Part shown: piece by piece, positions 26,632 through 36,963 of the stretch | Numbering within the stretch: the stretch's first letter is position 1 | Layout of the letters: the number at the start of each line of letters is the position of its first letter | Assembly: GCF_013304735.1 (NCBI RefSeq) | Contig: NZ_JAAITI010000006.1 | Coordinates: 81,761-145,760, forward strand | DNA: 64,000 nucleotides | Direction: 5' to 3' | Source: Blautia luti | GTDB lineage: Bacteria; Bacillota; Clostridia; Lachnospirales; Lachnospiraceae | Notes under the pieces: generated by a model | The model's database searches: none | What the model saw: the letters and a program-made list of their open reading frames with translations, nothing else | What the model was told of the DNA's origin: nothing | Translations under genes and position numbers: made by a program

Positions 26632-28152
26632 ATGATACACGTACTTATCATCGAAGATGAACCGGCCATTGCCAGGGGGCTTTCTCTTCTCATCACCAAA
26701 AATTACCCGGATTTTCAGATTTCCGGTATCTGCAAAAACGGCAGGGACGGTCTTCAGAAAATTCTGGAACTGAAACCGGAACTGGTTTTCACAGACATTA
26801 CCATGCCTGTGATGAACGGACTGGATATGATCGAAGAAGTGCAGAGGAACCACCTTCACACCCGCTTTGTGATCCTCACCGGATATGCTGATTTTGAATA
26901 TGCCAGAAAAGCCATCCATCTTGGCGTCTCTGATTATCTGCTTAAACCTATTGACCTCAAAACTCTGGATGACATCCTTCTCTCCTGCCTGGAACAGCAA
27001 AAATCCGAAACCCGGCTGCTTCAGAAAGAATATCTGCAATGTGCTGTCCGAAGTGACAAACTTTCCGCAGGTGATCCTGATTTTATGAATGGTTTTCACT
27101 GTTCTTTTGTATTTGTTTTTCAAGGCCCGCTGTGTTCCAGTGTTTACGGTGAAACTATCCCCGATTCCAGGTTCCGTCCTCTTTCCCCGGAGATCCTTTT
27201 CCAGCTGGAGCAGGAATACCCTGTTTACATTCATCTTCTCTACGGACGGCACCAGAACGAACAGGTTTATGCGCTGGTCTATGCATCTTCCGATCAGCCG
27301 GATCTTTTATCCCTTGCAGAAAAGATCCAACATTTATTATCCGCAAACACAGAAGACCAGGAATCAGATATCTGGCTGAATACTATCCTGGCACGAGCCT
27401 CTGACGGATCTTCTGTAACAGATCTTATCAAAGATACATACCTTTTTGCCCTGTTCCACAACTGTTTCGGAAGCAGTTCCATAAAAATCTGCAGCTCCGT
27501 TTCAGATCAGAAGATACTTATTTCCCAGGAAGTCAAGCAGCTTTGTGCAGGGATTTCTTCCAGCTCTGACCAGGATTGTTTCTACCATATGATCCATTCT
27601 CTGATCACTCTGGAAAACAGAAAAAATATCTCCCAATTCCAGCTGACTGCTGATCTCAGGTACTACATCTCTGCTGTGATCCAGAACTGCCACAGGGACA
27701 TTGTCTATCCTGATGTTGCAGAGATCGTTTCCACCTGCTATTCTTACGAAGAACTGGAACGGGAACTTCAATATGAAACTGACAAGATCTGCGGTTTCCA
27801 CAGCAAAACACCAGGTGAAGAACTCCCTTCTCTTGCACGCCAGGTACGGAACTATCTGGACCGGAATTTCACTCAGCAGATCACAACGAAATCCTTTCAG
27901 GATATTTTTGGTTACAATGAAAAATATATCTCCACACTTTTTAAATCAGAATTCGGGATCTCTCCCAGCAAATATATCAGTGAACTGCGCCTGAAAATGG
28001 CAAAGACATTAATGCAGAACAACCCGGATATCCTCACCAAAGATGTGGCTGAAATGGTAGGATTCTCCGATGCTTTTTATTTCAGCCGGGTATTTAAATC
28101 CCACGAAGGAATGTCACCCAGCCAGTTTCTGAAAAATCTCAGAAAAGATTAA
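26632..28152 (+). CDS. YesN-type response regulator with AraC DNA-binding domain
   Basis: A 506-residue regulator: receiver domain at residues 1-120 with phospho-acceptor D55 in LVFTDITMPVMNG and K near 104 (DYLLKPI), a divergent middle region, and an AraC-type double helix-turn-helix at about 400-502 (LDRNFTQQITTKSFQDIFGYNEKYISTLFK ... DAFYFSRVFKSHEGMSPSQF region). It should be phosphorylated by the YesM-type kinase at 22286 and activate the ABC operon and GH95. ATG at 26632 follows AAGGAGAAAT; the longer open frame is not used. Confidence 0.93.
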   Translation: MIHVLIIEDEPAIARGLSLLITKNYPDFQISGICKNGRDGLQKILELKPELVFTDITMPVMNGLDMIEEVQRNHLHTRFVILTGYADFEYARKAIHLGVSDYLLKPIDLKTLDDILLSCLEQQKSETRLLQKEYLQCAVRSDKLSAGDPDFMNGFHCSFVFVFQGPLCSSVYGETIPDSRFRPLSPEILFQLEQEYPVYIHLLYGRHQNEQVYALVYASSDQPDLLSLAEKIQHLLSANTEDQESDIWLNTILARASDGSSVTDLIKDTYLFALFHNCFGSSSIKICSSVSDQKILISQEVKQLCAGISSSSDQDCFYHMIHSLITLENRKNISQFQLTADLRYYISAVIQNCHRDIVYPDVAEIVSTCYSYEELERELQYETDKICGFHSKTPGEELPSLARQVRNYLDRNFTQQITTKSFQDIFGYNEKYISTLFKSEFGISPSKYISELRLKMAKTLMQNNPDILTKDVAEMVGFSDAFYFSRVFKSHEGMSPSQFLKNLRKD

Positions 28153-28160
28153 ATGTATTA

Positions 28161-28187
28161 AAAAAACCCGCTTGCGCGGGTTTTTTT
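28161..28187. terminator. Bidirectional Rho-independent terminator
   Basis: AAACCCGC-TTGC-GCGGGTTT with T7 on one side and A7 on the other serves the response regulator (plus) and efp (minus), which converge here. Confidence 0.9.
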
Positions 28188-28198
28188 ATTGTATCGCA

Positions 28199-28756
28199 TT
28201 ATACACGGGAGAGATACTCTCCTGTTCTTGTATCGATTTTCAGTTTGTCGCCCTGGTTTACGAACAGCGGAACCTGAACCTGTGCACCTGTCTCAACAGT
28301 TGCCGGTTTGGTAGCACCCTGTGCTGTATTTCCTGCGAATCCTGGCTCTGTCTCAATAACCTCAAGCTCTACGAAAAGAGGTGGCTCGATTGCGAATACT
28401 TCGCCGTTATGAGAGCAAACCTTAACCATCTCGTTATCCTTAACGAATTTCAGAGAATCGCCAACCTGCTCCTCTGTAAGACCAACCTGGTCATATGTCT
28501 CTGTGTTCATGAAGTAGTATAAACCACCATCCTGATACAGATACTGCATATCTACACGCTCAATACGTGCAGCCGGGAATTTCTCTGTAGGACGGAAAGA
28601 TTTCTCCACTACAGATCCTGTAATAATGTTTTTGTATTTTGTTCTTACAAAGGCTGCGCCTTTTCCTGGTTTTACATGCTGGAATTCAACGATCTGACAT
28701 ACGTTTCCATCAATTTCAAGTGTGATACCATTTTTGAAATCACCTGCTGAAATCAT
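28199..28756 (-). CDS. efp: Elongation factor P
   Basis: Translation factor that relieves stalling at polyproline stretches. The 185 residues form the three-domain tRNA-shaped fold. The tip of domain I is [12 protein letters not shown] with K32 at the usual modification site; the C-terminal block [17 protein letters not shown] is diagnostic. The gene is monocistronic, with a promoter at 28802-28830 and a bidirectional terminator behind. Confidence 0.97.
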   Translation of the reverse strand: MISAGDFKNGITLEIDGNVCQIVEFQHVKPGKGAAFVRTKYKNIITGSVVEKSFRPTEKFPAARIERVDMQYLYQDGGLYYFMNTETYDQVGLTEEQVGDSLKFVKDNEMVKVCSHNGEVFAIEPPLFVELEVIETEPGFAGNTAQGATKPATVETGAQVQVPLFVNQGDKLKIDTRTGEYLSRV

Positions 28757-28801
28757 AAATATTTCCTCCTTAATATATGCGGTTCTTTTTCGCTATGGAT
28801 T

Positions 28802-28830
28802 ATTCTATAATACCTTTTGTCATTTTTCAA
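28802..28830 (-). promoter_or_regulatory. Sigma-A type promoter of efp
   Basis: TTGAAA (28825-28830) and TAGAAT (28802-28807) on the minus strand with a 17-bp spacer, about 40 nt before the start codon. Confidence 0.65.
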
Positions 28831-28842
28831 CTGTTTTTTTGT

Positions 28843-29352
28843 TTAAGCCCTTAATTTTTCTTCAATTTCTGCAATCAGTTCGTCAAAAGGCTTCACTCCT
28901 GTGACAACTTTAATGTCTGCAAACTTCTCATAAACAGGATCTCTCTGCTTGAGAAGTTTCTTGATCTTGTCCTCTTTGTTCTCAGCTCCCTCCAGTGTTG
29001 GATTGTTGCTTCCTTCCAGACGTTTGATCAGTGTTGCCGCAGATCCCTTCAGATAGATGATCGTCCCCATATTCTGAAGATATTTCTGGTTCTGCTCCTG
29101 CAGAGGCAGTCCAGCGCTGACAGAGATTACCTTACGCTCACCATCTGTAGACAGCTCTTTAACTGCCATTGTCTCCAGTGCACGATAAAACGGCTCTCCA
29201 AAGCGTTCAAATACCTCCTTTACCGACATGTTCATTTTCTTCACGATCAGTCTGTCCACGTCAATAAACGGAAGTCCCAGGTCCTTCGCCAGCCTCTTTC
29301 CAACTCGTGTCTTTCCTGAACCCATAAAGCCGATAATTACAATATGGTTCAT
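28843..29352 (-). CDS. aroK: Shikimate kinase
   Basis: Phosphorylates shikimate at the 3-hydroxyl in the chorismate pathway. P-loop GFMGSGKTRVGKRLA at residues 8-22; shikimate-binding region DVDRLIVKKM near 36-45 and ERFGEPFYRALE near 54-65; the GLPL segment takes the place of the usual GGG loop near 83. Length 169 is normal. It overlaps the upstream YqeG-type gene by 4 bp, and no other aro gene is adjacent. Confidence 0.92.
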   Translation of the reverse strand: MNHIVIIGFMGSGKTRVGKRLAKDLGLPFIDVDRLIVKKMNMSVKEVFERFGEPFYRALETMAVKELSTDGERKVISVSAGLPLQEQNQKYLQNMGTIIYLKGSAATLIKRLEGSNNPTLEGAENKEDKIKKLLKQRDPVYEKFADIKVVTGVKPFDELIAEIEEKLRA

Positions 29353-29855
29353 GAATTCTTCCCCTCCTCTTTTTGGTAAAAATATAGTACTATTTTTTCC
29401 AGATAGCGTTTCAGCACAATCTGAATTTCCTCTTTTGGATGAATCGGTTTTACAAGAATCGTACGGATCCCCGCCCGCTTCGCTCCGTAAATATCCGTAA
29501 ACAGCTGATCCCCCACAAAAATTGTCCGGTCAGGTTCTGTCTGGATCACCTGACAGGCTTTTTTGTAATTCTTCACAGCCGGTTTATGGGCATTTTCTAT
29601 AAAATTTCCCTCTACGGCCTTGGCAAAAGGCTCTACGCGGGGTTTCTGGTTGTTGGATACAAAACAGTATCGAAACCCGATCCCCCTCAGCTTTTCAAAC
29701 AGTTTCCTTGCCCGTTCATCTGCCGGTGCGCCGTGCGGGACAATGGTATTATCAATATCAAAAAGAAGCCCTCTGTATCCTTCTCTGTAAAGCTTCTCAT
29801 AGTCAATTACATACGCAGAATCCAGATATTCATCCGGAAAAAAACTTCTGAACAT
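29349..29855 (-). CDS. YqeG-family HAD phosphatase
   Basis: A 168-residue HAD-IIIA protein. The nucleophile motif is LLFDIDNTIVPHG near residues 30-42, motif II YCFVSNNQKPR near 73-83, and motif III/IV IFVGDQLFTDIYGAKRAGI near 115-133. YqeG proteins resemble the mitochondrial phosphatidylglycerophosphate phosphatase Gep4, but the Firmicutes substrate is not settled. It is coupled to aroK by an ATGA overlap, an arrangement seen in other Clostridia. Confidence 0.88.
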   Translation of the reverse strand: MFRSFFPDEYLDSAYVIDYEKLYREGYRGLLFDIDNTIVPHGAPADERARKLFEKLRGIGFRYCFVSNNQKPRVEPFAKAVEGNFIENAHKPAVKNYKKACQVIQTEPDRTIFVGDQLFTDIYGAKRAGIRTILVKPIHPKEEIQIVLKRYLEKIVLYFYQKEEGKNS

Positions 29856-29865
29856 CTATTCCACC

Positions 29866-30732
29866 TCAGTTTTCTTTTTCCAGGTAATCATAAAGTTCAC
29901 CCAGACGGTCTTTCATTACTTCATACCCATGCTTGTAAAATCCGCTTAATGCTTCCGCATTCTGTTCCGTACGGGAAACGGTCTCGATTTCCGGTCGGAT
30001 CACAAAAATATGACCTTCTTTTTCCCATTTTTCAATCAGTTCCAGGGTCTTATTATACACCTGATAACGGTTGAGCAATGTATTTAAAAGATTCGGATAC
30101 TTCTTAAAAGCAGCCACATATACGGCTTTGCTTTTACCTGGTTTTTTCTTACGGTATTCCTGATTTCTGGTAAGAATGACCACATTTTTCCGGTGGCCTT
30201 TTTTCATGGCATGGATAAGAGGTATGGAATCTGCCGCCCCTCCATCCAGATACAGCTGCCCGTCTATCGTTACCATCGGGCTCATTCCCGGAATGCTGCT
30301 GGACGCTCTGCAGATATCCATAAGTCTCTGTCTGTCCTGCTTTTCGGACAGATACTCTGCTTCTCCTGTAAGACAGTTCGTCACAACCATCTCACATTCA
30401 ATATCCGATTTAAAGTACTCGTCAAAATCAAATGGGAAAATCTCATTGGGATACCTGTCAAAGATCATATCCATGTCAAACAGACTTTTCTTATCCAGAA
30501 TATTTTTCAGACTGATATAACGGTATTCCTTATTTTCCACGATCATGCATCTTCTGGTACGCCCTACCTGCCCGGATACATAATCAATGGCATTGCAGGC
30601 GCCCGCTGATACTCCCACTACATATGGGAATTCCACTTTCTGTTCCATCAGGTAATCCAGTACTCCTGCAGTAAAAACACCTCTGTTTCCACCGCCTTCC
30701 AGTACCAGTGCTGTCTCATTATATTCTGTCAT
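29866..30732 (-). CDS. Patatin-like phospholipase
   Basis: Predicted cytoplasmic or peripheral lipid acyl hydrolase. The oxyanion motif GGGNRGVFTAGVLDYL is at residues 13-28, the nucleophile motif GVSAGA near 39-44 (GXSXG), and the dyad Asp in DGGAADSIP near 167-175. The 288 residues and the C-terminal region resemble the YjjU/RssA-like group. It is followed by yqeG and aroK with a 10-bp gap, so probably one transcript. Confidence 0.9.
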   Translation of the reverse strand: MTEYNETALVLEGGGNRGVFTAGVLDYLMEQKVEFPYVVGVSAGACNAIDYVSGQVGRTRRCMIVENKEYRYISLKNILDKKSLFDMDMIFDRYPNEIFPFDFDEYFKSDIECEMVVTNCLTGEAEYLSEKQDRQRLMDICRASSSIPGMSPMVTIDGQLYLDGGAADSIPLIHAMKKGHRKNVVILTRNQEYRKKKPGKSKAVYVAAFKKYPNLLNTLLNRYQVYNKTLELIEKWEKEGHIFVIRPEIETVSRTEQNAEALSGFYKHGYEVMKDRLGELYDYLEKEN

Positions 30733-30747
30733 TTTCCATTGCCTTTC

Positions 30748-32109
30748 CTATCGCTCACCAAGAGGAATATACTCTGCTTCCGGAAGAACATTCTTATATG
30801 CAGGACGGATAATTTTATCCACATTGATAAGCTCTTCCATACGATGTGCACTCCAGCCTACAATACGTGCAATGGCAAACATCGGTGTGTAGAGTTCCAG
30901 GGGCAGATCCAGCATACTGTAAACAAATCCACTGTAAAAGTCCACATTGGCACTGACACCTTTATAGATCTTACGCTCCTCTGCAATAACCTTTGGCGCA
31001 AGGCGCTCTACCGTAGCATACAGCTGATAATCCTTCATTCTGCCTTTTTCTCTTGCAAGCTGCTCCACATACCCCTTAAATACTTCTGCACGTGGATCGG
31101 AAACAGAATAGATCGCATGTCCCATACCATAGATCAGCCCACGTTTATCAAAGGCCTCCTTGTGAAGAAGTTTCTTAAGGTAAACACTGACTTCCTCTTC
31201 ATCACTGTAATCATGCACATGCTTACGCATATCATTGAACATTTTTACAACTTTGATGTTGGCGCCACCGTGTTTCGGGCCTTTCAGAGAACCCAGGGCT
31301 GCCGCAATTGCGGAATACGTATCGGTTCCGGAAGAAGAAACCACATGTGTAGTAAAGGTAGAGTTGTTACCGCCGCCATGCTCCATATGAAGGATCAAAG
31401 CAATATCCAGAATCTCCGCCTCCAGTGCCGTATATTTCTTATCCGGTCTTAAAAGGCGCAGGATATTTTCTGCTGTGGAAAGTTTCTTCTTCGGCTGATG
31501 GATATAAAGGCTCTTACCTTTCTCATAATGATTATAGGCCTGATATGCATAAACAGATAACAACGGGAAAACACTGATCAGATTGATACACTGACGGAGC
31601 ACATTCTCCAGTTCAATATTATCCGGATCTTTGTCGTAGGAATAAAGTGTCAGCACACTTCTTGACAGAGCATTCATAATATCTCTGGATGGCGCCTTCA
31701 TAATGACATCCCTTACAAAATTCCGCGGCAGCTGGCGCTGATTCGCAAGAATCCCGGAAAATTCATTCAGTTCTTCCTGATTCGGAAGTTTTCCGAAAAG
31801 AAGCAGATAGGTTACTTCCTCAAAACCAAAACGCCGGTCATTGATGAAGCCTTTTGTCAGATCCTTAATATCATATCCCCGGTAAGAAAGCTTACCTGCA
31901 CAGGGAACCTCTTTCCCATCCACGATCTTGGTTGCCTGGACATTGGAAATCTGGGTAAGTCCCGCAAGGACACCCTTTCCATTCAGGTCACGCAAACCTC
32001 GCTTGACATCGTACTTGCCATATAAAGACAGATCCAGTTTATCATTCTCACGACAGATCTGCGTAAGTTTCTCAATCTCAGGTGTCACTTTCATGTTGAA
32101 TTTGCTCAT
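30748..32109 (-). CDS. gltA: Citrate synthase
   Basis: Condenses acetyl-CoA and oxaloacetate. The 453-residue form carries an N-terminal extension of about 60 residues. Catalytic blocks: LILHMEHGGGNNSTF (first His) near 216-230, LKGPKHGGAN near 254-263 (second His), and GMGHAIYSVSDPRAEV near 311-326 (with catalytic Asp expected downstream). In gut anaerobes this enzyme feeds glutamate synthesis, which fits the nearby glutamate dehydrogenase. It has a long leader starting with a perfect hairpin (32200-32226). Confidence 0.93.
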   Translation of the reverse strand: MSKFNMKVTPEIEKLTQICRENDKLDLSLYGKYDVKRGLRDLNGKGVLAGLTQISNVQATKIVDGKEVPCAGKLSYRGYDIKDLTKGFINDRRFGFEEVTYLLLFGKLPNQEELNEFSGILANQRQLPRNFVRDVIMKAPSRDIMNALSRSVLTLYSYDKDPDNIELENVLRQCINLISVFPLLSVYAYQAYNHYEKGKSLYIHQPKKKLSTAENILRLLRPDKKYTALEAEILDIALILHMEHGGGNNSTFTTHVVSSSGTDTYSAIAAALGSLKGPKHGGANIKVVKMFNDMRKHVHDYSDEEEVSVYLKKLLHKEAFDKRGLIYGMGHAIYSVSDPRAEVFKGYVEQLAREKGRMKDYQLYATVERLAPKVIAEERKIYKGVSANVDFYSGFVYSMLDLPLELYTPMFAIARIVGWSAHRMEELINVDKIIRPAYKNVLPEAEYIPLGER

Positions 32110-32199
32110 CCGTTATTTCCCCTTTCGATTTCTGTTTTATTGCTGTCCGATAACGGTCCCTCCTCATTCCCCTCTCAAGCAATTCTGGTCTTATTTCAT

Positions 32200-32265
32200 A
32201 TATCCCGGCCCTGATGACCGGGATATTTCAGATATGATTATAGCATTTTTTTCCGTTTTGGTCTA
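32200..32265 (-). promoter_or_regulatory. Promoter and 5' hairpin of the citrate synthase leader
   Basis: TAGACC (32260-32265) and TATAAT (32237-32242), 17 bp apart on the minus strand. The transcript would start near 32230 and almost at once form a perfect 9-bp hairpin (ATATCCCGG/CCGGGATAT, 32200-32226). About 90 nt of leader follow before the start codon. The hairpin has no U tract, so it is not a standard terminator; it may stabilise the 5' end or be a control element. Confidence 0.5.
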
Positions 32266-32289
32266 TGCCGAAAATATTTGTATTGGTGA

Positions 32290-33507
32290 TCAGACCTGCT
32301 TATATGTAGCAAAGAACTCTTTCATCTTCTTCATTGCCTTATCCAGCTGACGGATATCCGGCAGATAAACAATACGGAAATGATCCGGCTGGTTCCAGTT
32401 AAAGCCTTTACCCGGAACGATGAGAACCTGCTTGTCATGAAGGAAATCCAGGGCAAACTGCTCATCATTATAGATATTGAATTTCTCGGTATCGATCTTC
32501 GGGAATATGTAAAATGCCGCACGCGGCTTTACAGCGGAAATTCCCGGAATATCATTCAGAGCCTTATAGATAAACTCTCTCTGCTCGTAAACACGTCCGC
32601 CTGGCTGGATATACTCATTGACGCTCTGATATCCGCCCAGTGCAGTCTGTACAATAGACTGTGCCGGAACATTGGAGCAAAGGCGCATGGAAGAAAGCAT
32701 GTTGATTCCTTCTATATAACCTTTGGCCTTGTTCTTGGCTCCGCTTAAGATCATCCATCCGATACGGAAACCTGCGATCATATGAGACTTTGACAGTCCT
32801 GAAAATGTCACGCAAAATACATCCGGCGCAAGAGAAGCGATGGAAGTATGTTTGTATCCATCCATAACAAGGCGGTCATAGATCTCATCGGAAAAGATGA
32901 TCAGCTCATGCTCTCTTGCAATGTCCGCGATCTGCTCCAGGATCTCCTTCGGATATACGGCACCTGTCGGGTTATTTGGATTGATGATAACGATCGCTTT
33001 GGTCCTTGGTGTGATCTTACTCTTGATATCCTCGATATCCGGATACCAGTCAGACTGTTCGTCACAGATATAATGAACTACATTTCCACCTGCCAGAGTT
33101 GCAGTAGCTGTCCACAACGGATAATCCGGAGCCGGGATCAGGATCTCATCCCCGTTATCAAGCAGCGCCTGCATACAAAGGTTGATCAGCTCACTGACAC
33201 CATTTCCTGTATAAATATCATTAATGGTAACTCCCGGGATCCCGCGAAGCTGGGCATACTGCATGATCGCCTTTCTTGCGGAAAAAATACCCTTGGAATC
33301 GGAATATCCCTGTGAAGTACGTACATTACTAAGCATATCCAGGATCACTTCCTGCGGTGCGGAAAATCCAAACGGATACGGGTTACCGATATTCAGCTTC
33401 AGGATCTCCATCCCATCTTCTTCCATTCTGGCAGCCTCATCCACAACCGGTCCACGCACGTCATACAATACATTATCAAGCTTTGATGATTTCCCGAATG
33501 TTCTCAT
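32290..33507 (-). CDS. Pyridoxal-phosphate aminotransferase (alanine/aspartate class I, AlaA-like)
   Basis: Fold type I aminotransferase of 405 residues. Seen: LKLNIGNPYPFGF (N-terminal substrate region), NPNNPTGAVYPKE near 175-187, FSDEIYDRLV near 205-214 and the PLP lysine in SGLSKSHMIAGFRIGW near 240. It most resembles the AlaA/YugH group making alanine from pyruvate and glutamate. ATG at 33507 follows AGAGGAG; the longer reading frame is not needed. Divergent from gdhA. Confidence 0.9.
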   Translation of the reverse strand: MRTFGKSSKLDNVLYDVRGPVVDEAARMEEDGMEILKLNIGNPYPFGFSAPQEVILDMLSNVRTSQGYSDSKGIFSARKAIMQYAQLRGIPGVTINDIYTGNGVSELINLCMQALLDNGDEILIPAPDYPLWTATATLAGGNVVHYICDEQSDWYPDIEDIKSKITPRTKAIVIINPNNPTGAVYPKEILEQIADIAREHELIIFSDEIYDRLVMDGYKHTSIASLAPDVFCVTFSGLSKSHMIAGFRIGWMILSGAKNKAKGYIEGINMLSSMRLCSNVPAQSIVQTALGGYQSVNEYIQPGGRVYEQREFIYKALNDIPGISAVKPRAAFYIFPKIDTEKFNIYNDEQFALDFLHDKQVLIVPGKGFNWNQPDHFRIVYLPDIRQLDKAMKKMKEFFATYKQV

Positions 33508-33675
33508 AAAAACCACTCCTCTTCTCATTTTCACTATTATTTAACCATTTTATTTTCATAGTCAAAAAATATCTATTTCTATATCTTCTCACATTTGTGC
33601 TTTCAACGCAAGAAATAAAAATTTTAAAAATTTTAATTTAGCACTTCCCTTTTTTAGCAGGTTAATGTATAATAG

Positions 33676-35064
<1,389 letters not shown>

Positions 35065-35096
35065 TTTAAGTTTCCTGAATCATTAACATAAATTAT

Positions 35097-35143
35097 AACA
35101 GGGATCGCAGAGGAATTTTCCCCATGCGGTCCCTGTTTTTTTA
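35097..35143 (+). terminator. Rho-independent terminator after gdhA
   Basis: ACAGGGATCGCA pairs with TGCGGTCCCTGT, followed by TTTTTTT. It separates gdhA from the convergent nrdR. Confidence 0.85.
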
Positions 35144-35161
35144 TATGTTATTATGAGTTTT

Positions 35162-35611
35162 TCAGTTGATCAGTTTCTTCAGCTCGTCCATAAAGGTACT
35201 GACATCTTTAAATTCCCTATATACAGACGCAAAACGTACATATGCCACAGCATCCAGATCCTTCAGATGCTCCATGACGATCTCTCCGATCTTGGTGCTG
35301 CTGATCTCACGATCTTCTGACCGGAAAATATCCCCTTCTATGGAATCGATCATCTCTTCCACTCTCTCAATGGGAATGGGGCGTTTATAGCAGGCACGAA
35401 GAACACCATCCTGGATCTTGGAACGTTTATAGCTCTCCCGGTTCTGATCCTTCTTGATCACAGTCAGTGGAATCGTTTCCACCTTCTCATAAGTTGTAAA
35501 ACGCTTTCCGCAGGCATCACAGAGACGGCGGCGGCGGATAGAATTGGTATCCTCTACAGGTCTGGAATCTACAACTCTTGTATTATCCTGGTTACAGAAC
35601 GGACATCTCAC
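35162..35611 (-). CDS. nrdR: Transcriptional repressor NrdR
   Basis: Represses ribonucleotide reductase genes when dATP is high. The 149 residues have the zinc ribbon with C3, C6, C31 and C34 (MRCPFCNQDN, LCDACGKRFTTYE) and the ATP cone (VIKKDQNRESYKRSKIQDGVLRAC, residues about 51-74). GTG start behind GGGGGAG. Own strong promoter at 35661-35690. No ribonucleotide reductase genes in the window. Confidence 0.95.
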   Translation of the reverse strand: MRCPFCNQDNTRVVDSRPVEDTNSIRRRRLCDACGKRFTTYEKVETIPLTVIKKDQNRESYKRSKIQDGVLRACYKRPIPIERVEEMIDSIEGDIFRSEDREISSTKIGEIVMEHLKDLDAVAYVRFASVYREFKDVSTFMDELKKLIN

Positions 35612-35660
35612 GGAACTCTCCCCCTTTCCGGATCAAAAAATCATTACTAAATTTGTTTTT

Positions 35661-35690
35661 ATTATAGAATAAATGCATATAATGTGTCAA
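35661..35690 (-). promoter_or_regulatory. Sigma-A promoter of nrdR
   Basis: Perfect TTGACA (35685-35690) and TATAAT (35661-35666) with an 18-bp spacer on the minus strand. The same AT-rich segment may also drive the divergent YlmC gene (TTGTTT and TATAAT on the plus strand, 19 bp apart), but that match is weaker. Confidence 0.75.
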
Positions 35691-35750
35691 TAATCGGACT
35701 TGCATAAATTTTACAGATTTTCCATAAAATCATATCAGGTGATGAATTTT

Positions 35751-36005
35751 ATGCGTATCTGCGAACTGAAACAGAAAGAAGTGATCAATATCCACACCTG
35801 CCGTAGCCTTGGCTGTCCTCTTGATGTGGAATTCTGCTGTGAAACCGCCCGGCTGAAAGCCCTGATCATGCCGGAACCCGGGAAATTCTGCTGGTGTTTT
35901 TCAAAAGAAAGTGAATGCATCATCCCCTGGGACTGCATCCGCCAGATTGGTGAAGATATCATCCTTGTTGATTTCCGTGATGAAAAACGGCTGGGAGGAG
36001 ACTGA
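35751..36005 (+). CDS. YlmC/YmxH-family sporulation-associated protein
   Basis: An 84-residue PRC-barrel-like protein: MRICELKQKEVINIHTCRSLGCPLDVEF, then LKALIMPEPGKFCWCF and CIIPWDCIRQIGEDIILVDF. YlmC/YmxH proteins are conserved in spore-formers but have no defined function. ATG at 35751 follows AGGTGAT; an in-frame ATG 51 bp upstream lacks support. It lies directly ahead of sigG, as in many Clostridia where small sporulation genes accompany sigma factors. Confidence 0.82.
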   Translation: MRICELKQKEVINIHTCRSLGCPLDVEFCCETARLKALIMPEPGKFCWCFSKESECIIPWDCIRQIGEDIILVDFRDEKRLGGD

Positions 36006-36118
36006 ACCGACTACATTTGTCAAGGCCCTTTATTTTTTATATTTTCCCCGGAAAAGTATATTTCAACCGCCCTCTGAGAATCATCTTAATGTACTGACAA
36101 GACAAGGAGGATTCTAAG

Positions 36119-36898
36119 ATGGCACTGAATAAAGTTGAAATCTGCGGAGTAAATACCTCAACGCTTCCTGTTCTCAACCAGGAAGAAAAGGATGAGCTCT
36201 TCAAAAGAATCAAAGCTGGCGATGAAGAAGCCAGAGAATTGTACATCAAAGGCAATCTGCGGCTTGTTTTAAGCGTGATCCGCCGTTTTCAGAACAGCAG
36301 TGAAAATCCAGATGACCTTTTTCAGATCGGCTGTATCGGCCTGATCAAAGCAATCGATAATTTTGATACCACCCTTCAGGTAAAGTTTTCTACCTATGCA
36401 GTTCCTATGATCGTCGGTGAGATCCGAAGATATCTCCGGGATAACAACAGCATACGGGTCAGCCGCTCTCTGCGGGATATTGCCTACAAAACCATCTACA
36501 CCAGGGAAAACTATATGCGGCAGCATCTCAAAGAGCCTACCATCGCGGAGATCGCTGATGAGATCGGCATTGACAAGGAAATGATCGTCTATGCCATGGA
36601 TGCGATCCAGAGCCCGGTGAGCCTTTTTGAGCCGGTGTATTCCGAAGGAGGAGATACTCTCTATGTCATGGATCAGATCAGCGACAAAAAGAACCGGGAG
36701 GAAAACTGGGTGGAAGATATTTCTCTCCGGGACGCCATGAACCGGCTGGGAGAACGGGAACGACACATTATTGATCTCCGCTTCTACGAAGGAAAAACCC
36801 AGATGGAAGTTGCCGATGAGATCGGGATCTCCCAGGCCCAGGTCAGCCGCCTGGAAAAACATGCCCTTCGCAGTATGCGAAATTATCTCAGAAATTGA
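36119..36898 (+). CDS. sigG: RNA polymerase sporulation sigma factor G
   Basis: Late forespore sigma factor. The SigG-specific N-terminus (NKVEICGVNTSTLPVLNQEE) is followed by region 2 (GNLRLVLSVIRRFQNSSENPDDLFQIGCIGLIKAIDNFD, core-binding and -10 recognition), region 3 and region 4 (LGERERHIIDLRFYEGKTQMEVADEIGISQAQVSRLEKHAL), the -35 binding helix-turn-helix. 259 residues is standard. The ribosome binding site is AAGGAGG. Here sigG stands without sigE or spoIIGA next to it. Confidence 0.96.
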   Translation: MALNKVEICGVNTSTLPVLNQEEKDELFKRIKAGDEEARELYIKGNLRLVLSVIRRFQNSSENPDDLFQIGCIGLIKAIDNFDTTLQVKFSTYAVPMIVGEIRRYLRDNNSIRVSRSLRDIAYKTIYTRENYMRQHLKEPTIAEIADEIGIDKEMIVYAMDAIQSPVSLFEPVYSEGGDTLYVMDQISDKKNREENWVEDISLRDAMNRLGERERHIIDLRFYEGKTQMEVADEIGISQAQVSRLEKHALRSMRNYLRN

Positions 36899-36917
36899 TT
36901 CATAAATATCTTCAAAC

Positions 36918-36958
36918 AAAAACTGCGGCAGAATATCCATTATCCTGCCGCAGTTTTT
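36918..36958. terminator. Bidirectional terminator between sigG and the polyphosphate kinase gene
   Basis: AAACTGCGGCAG and CTGCCGCAGTTT form a 12-bp stem with A and T runs on the two sides; the converging genes share it. Confidence 0.9.
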
Positions 36959-36963
36959 ATCTT

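Noticed and set aside
36052..36092. Possible sigma-F/sigma-G promoter (GTATA and CATCTTA) before sigG
   Set aside because: The spacing between the two elements is about 21 bp, too long for these sigma factors.
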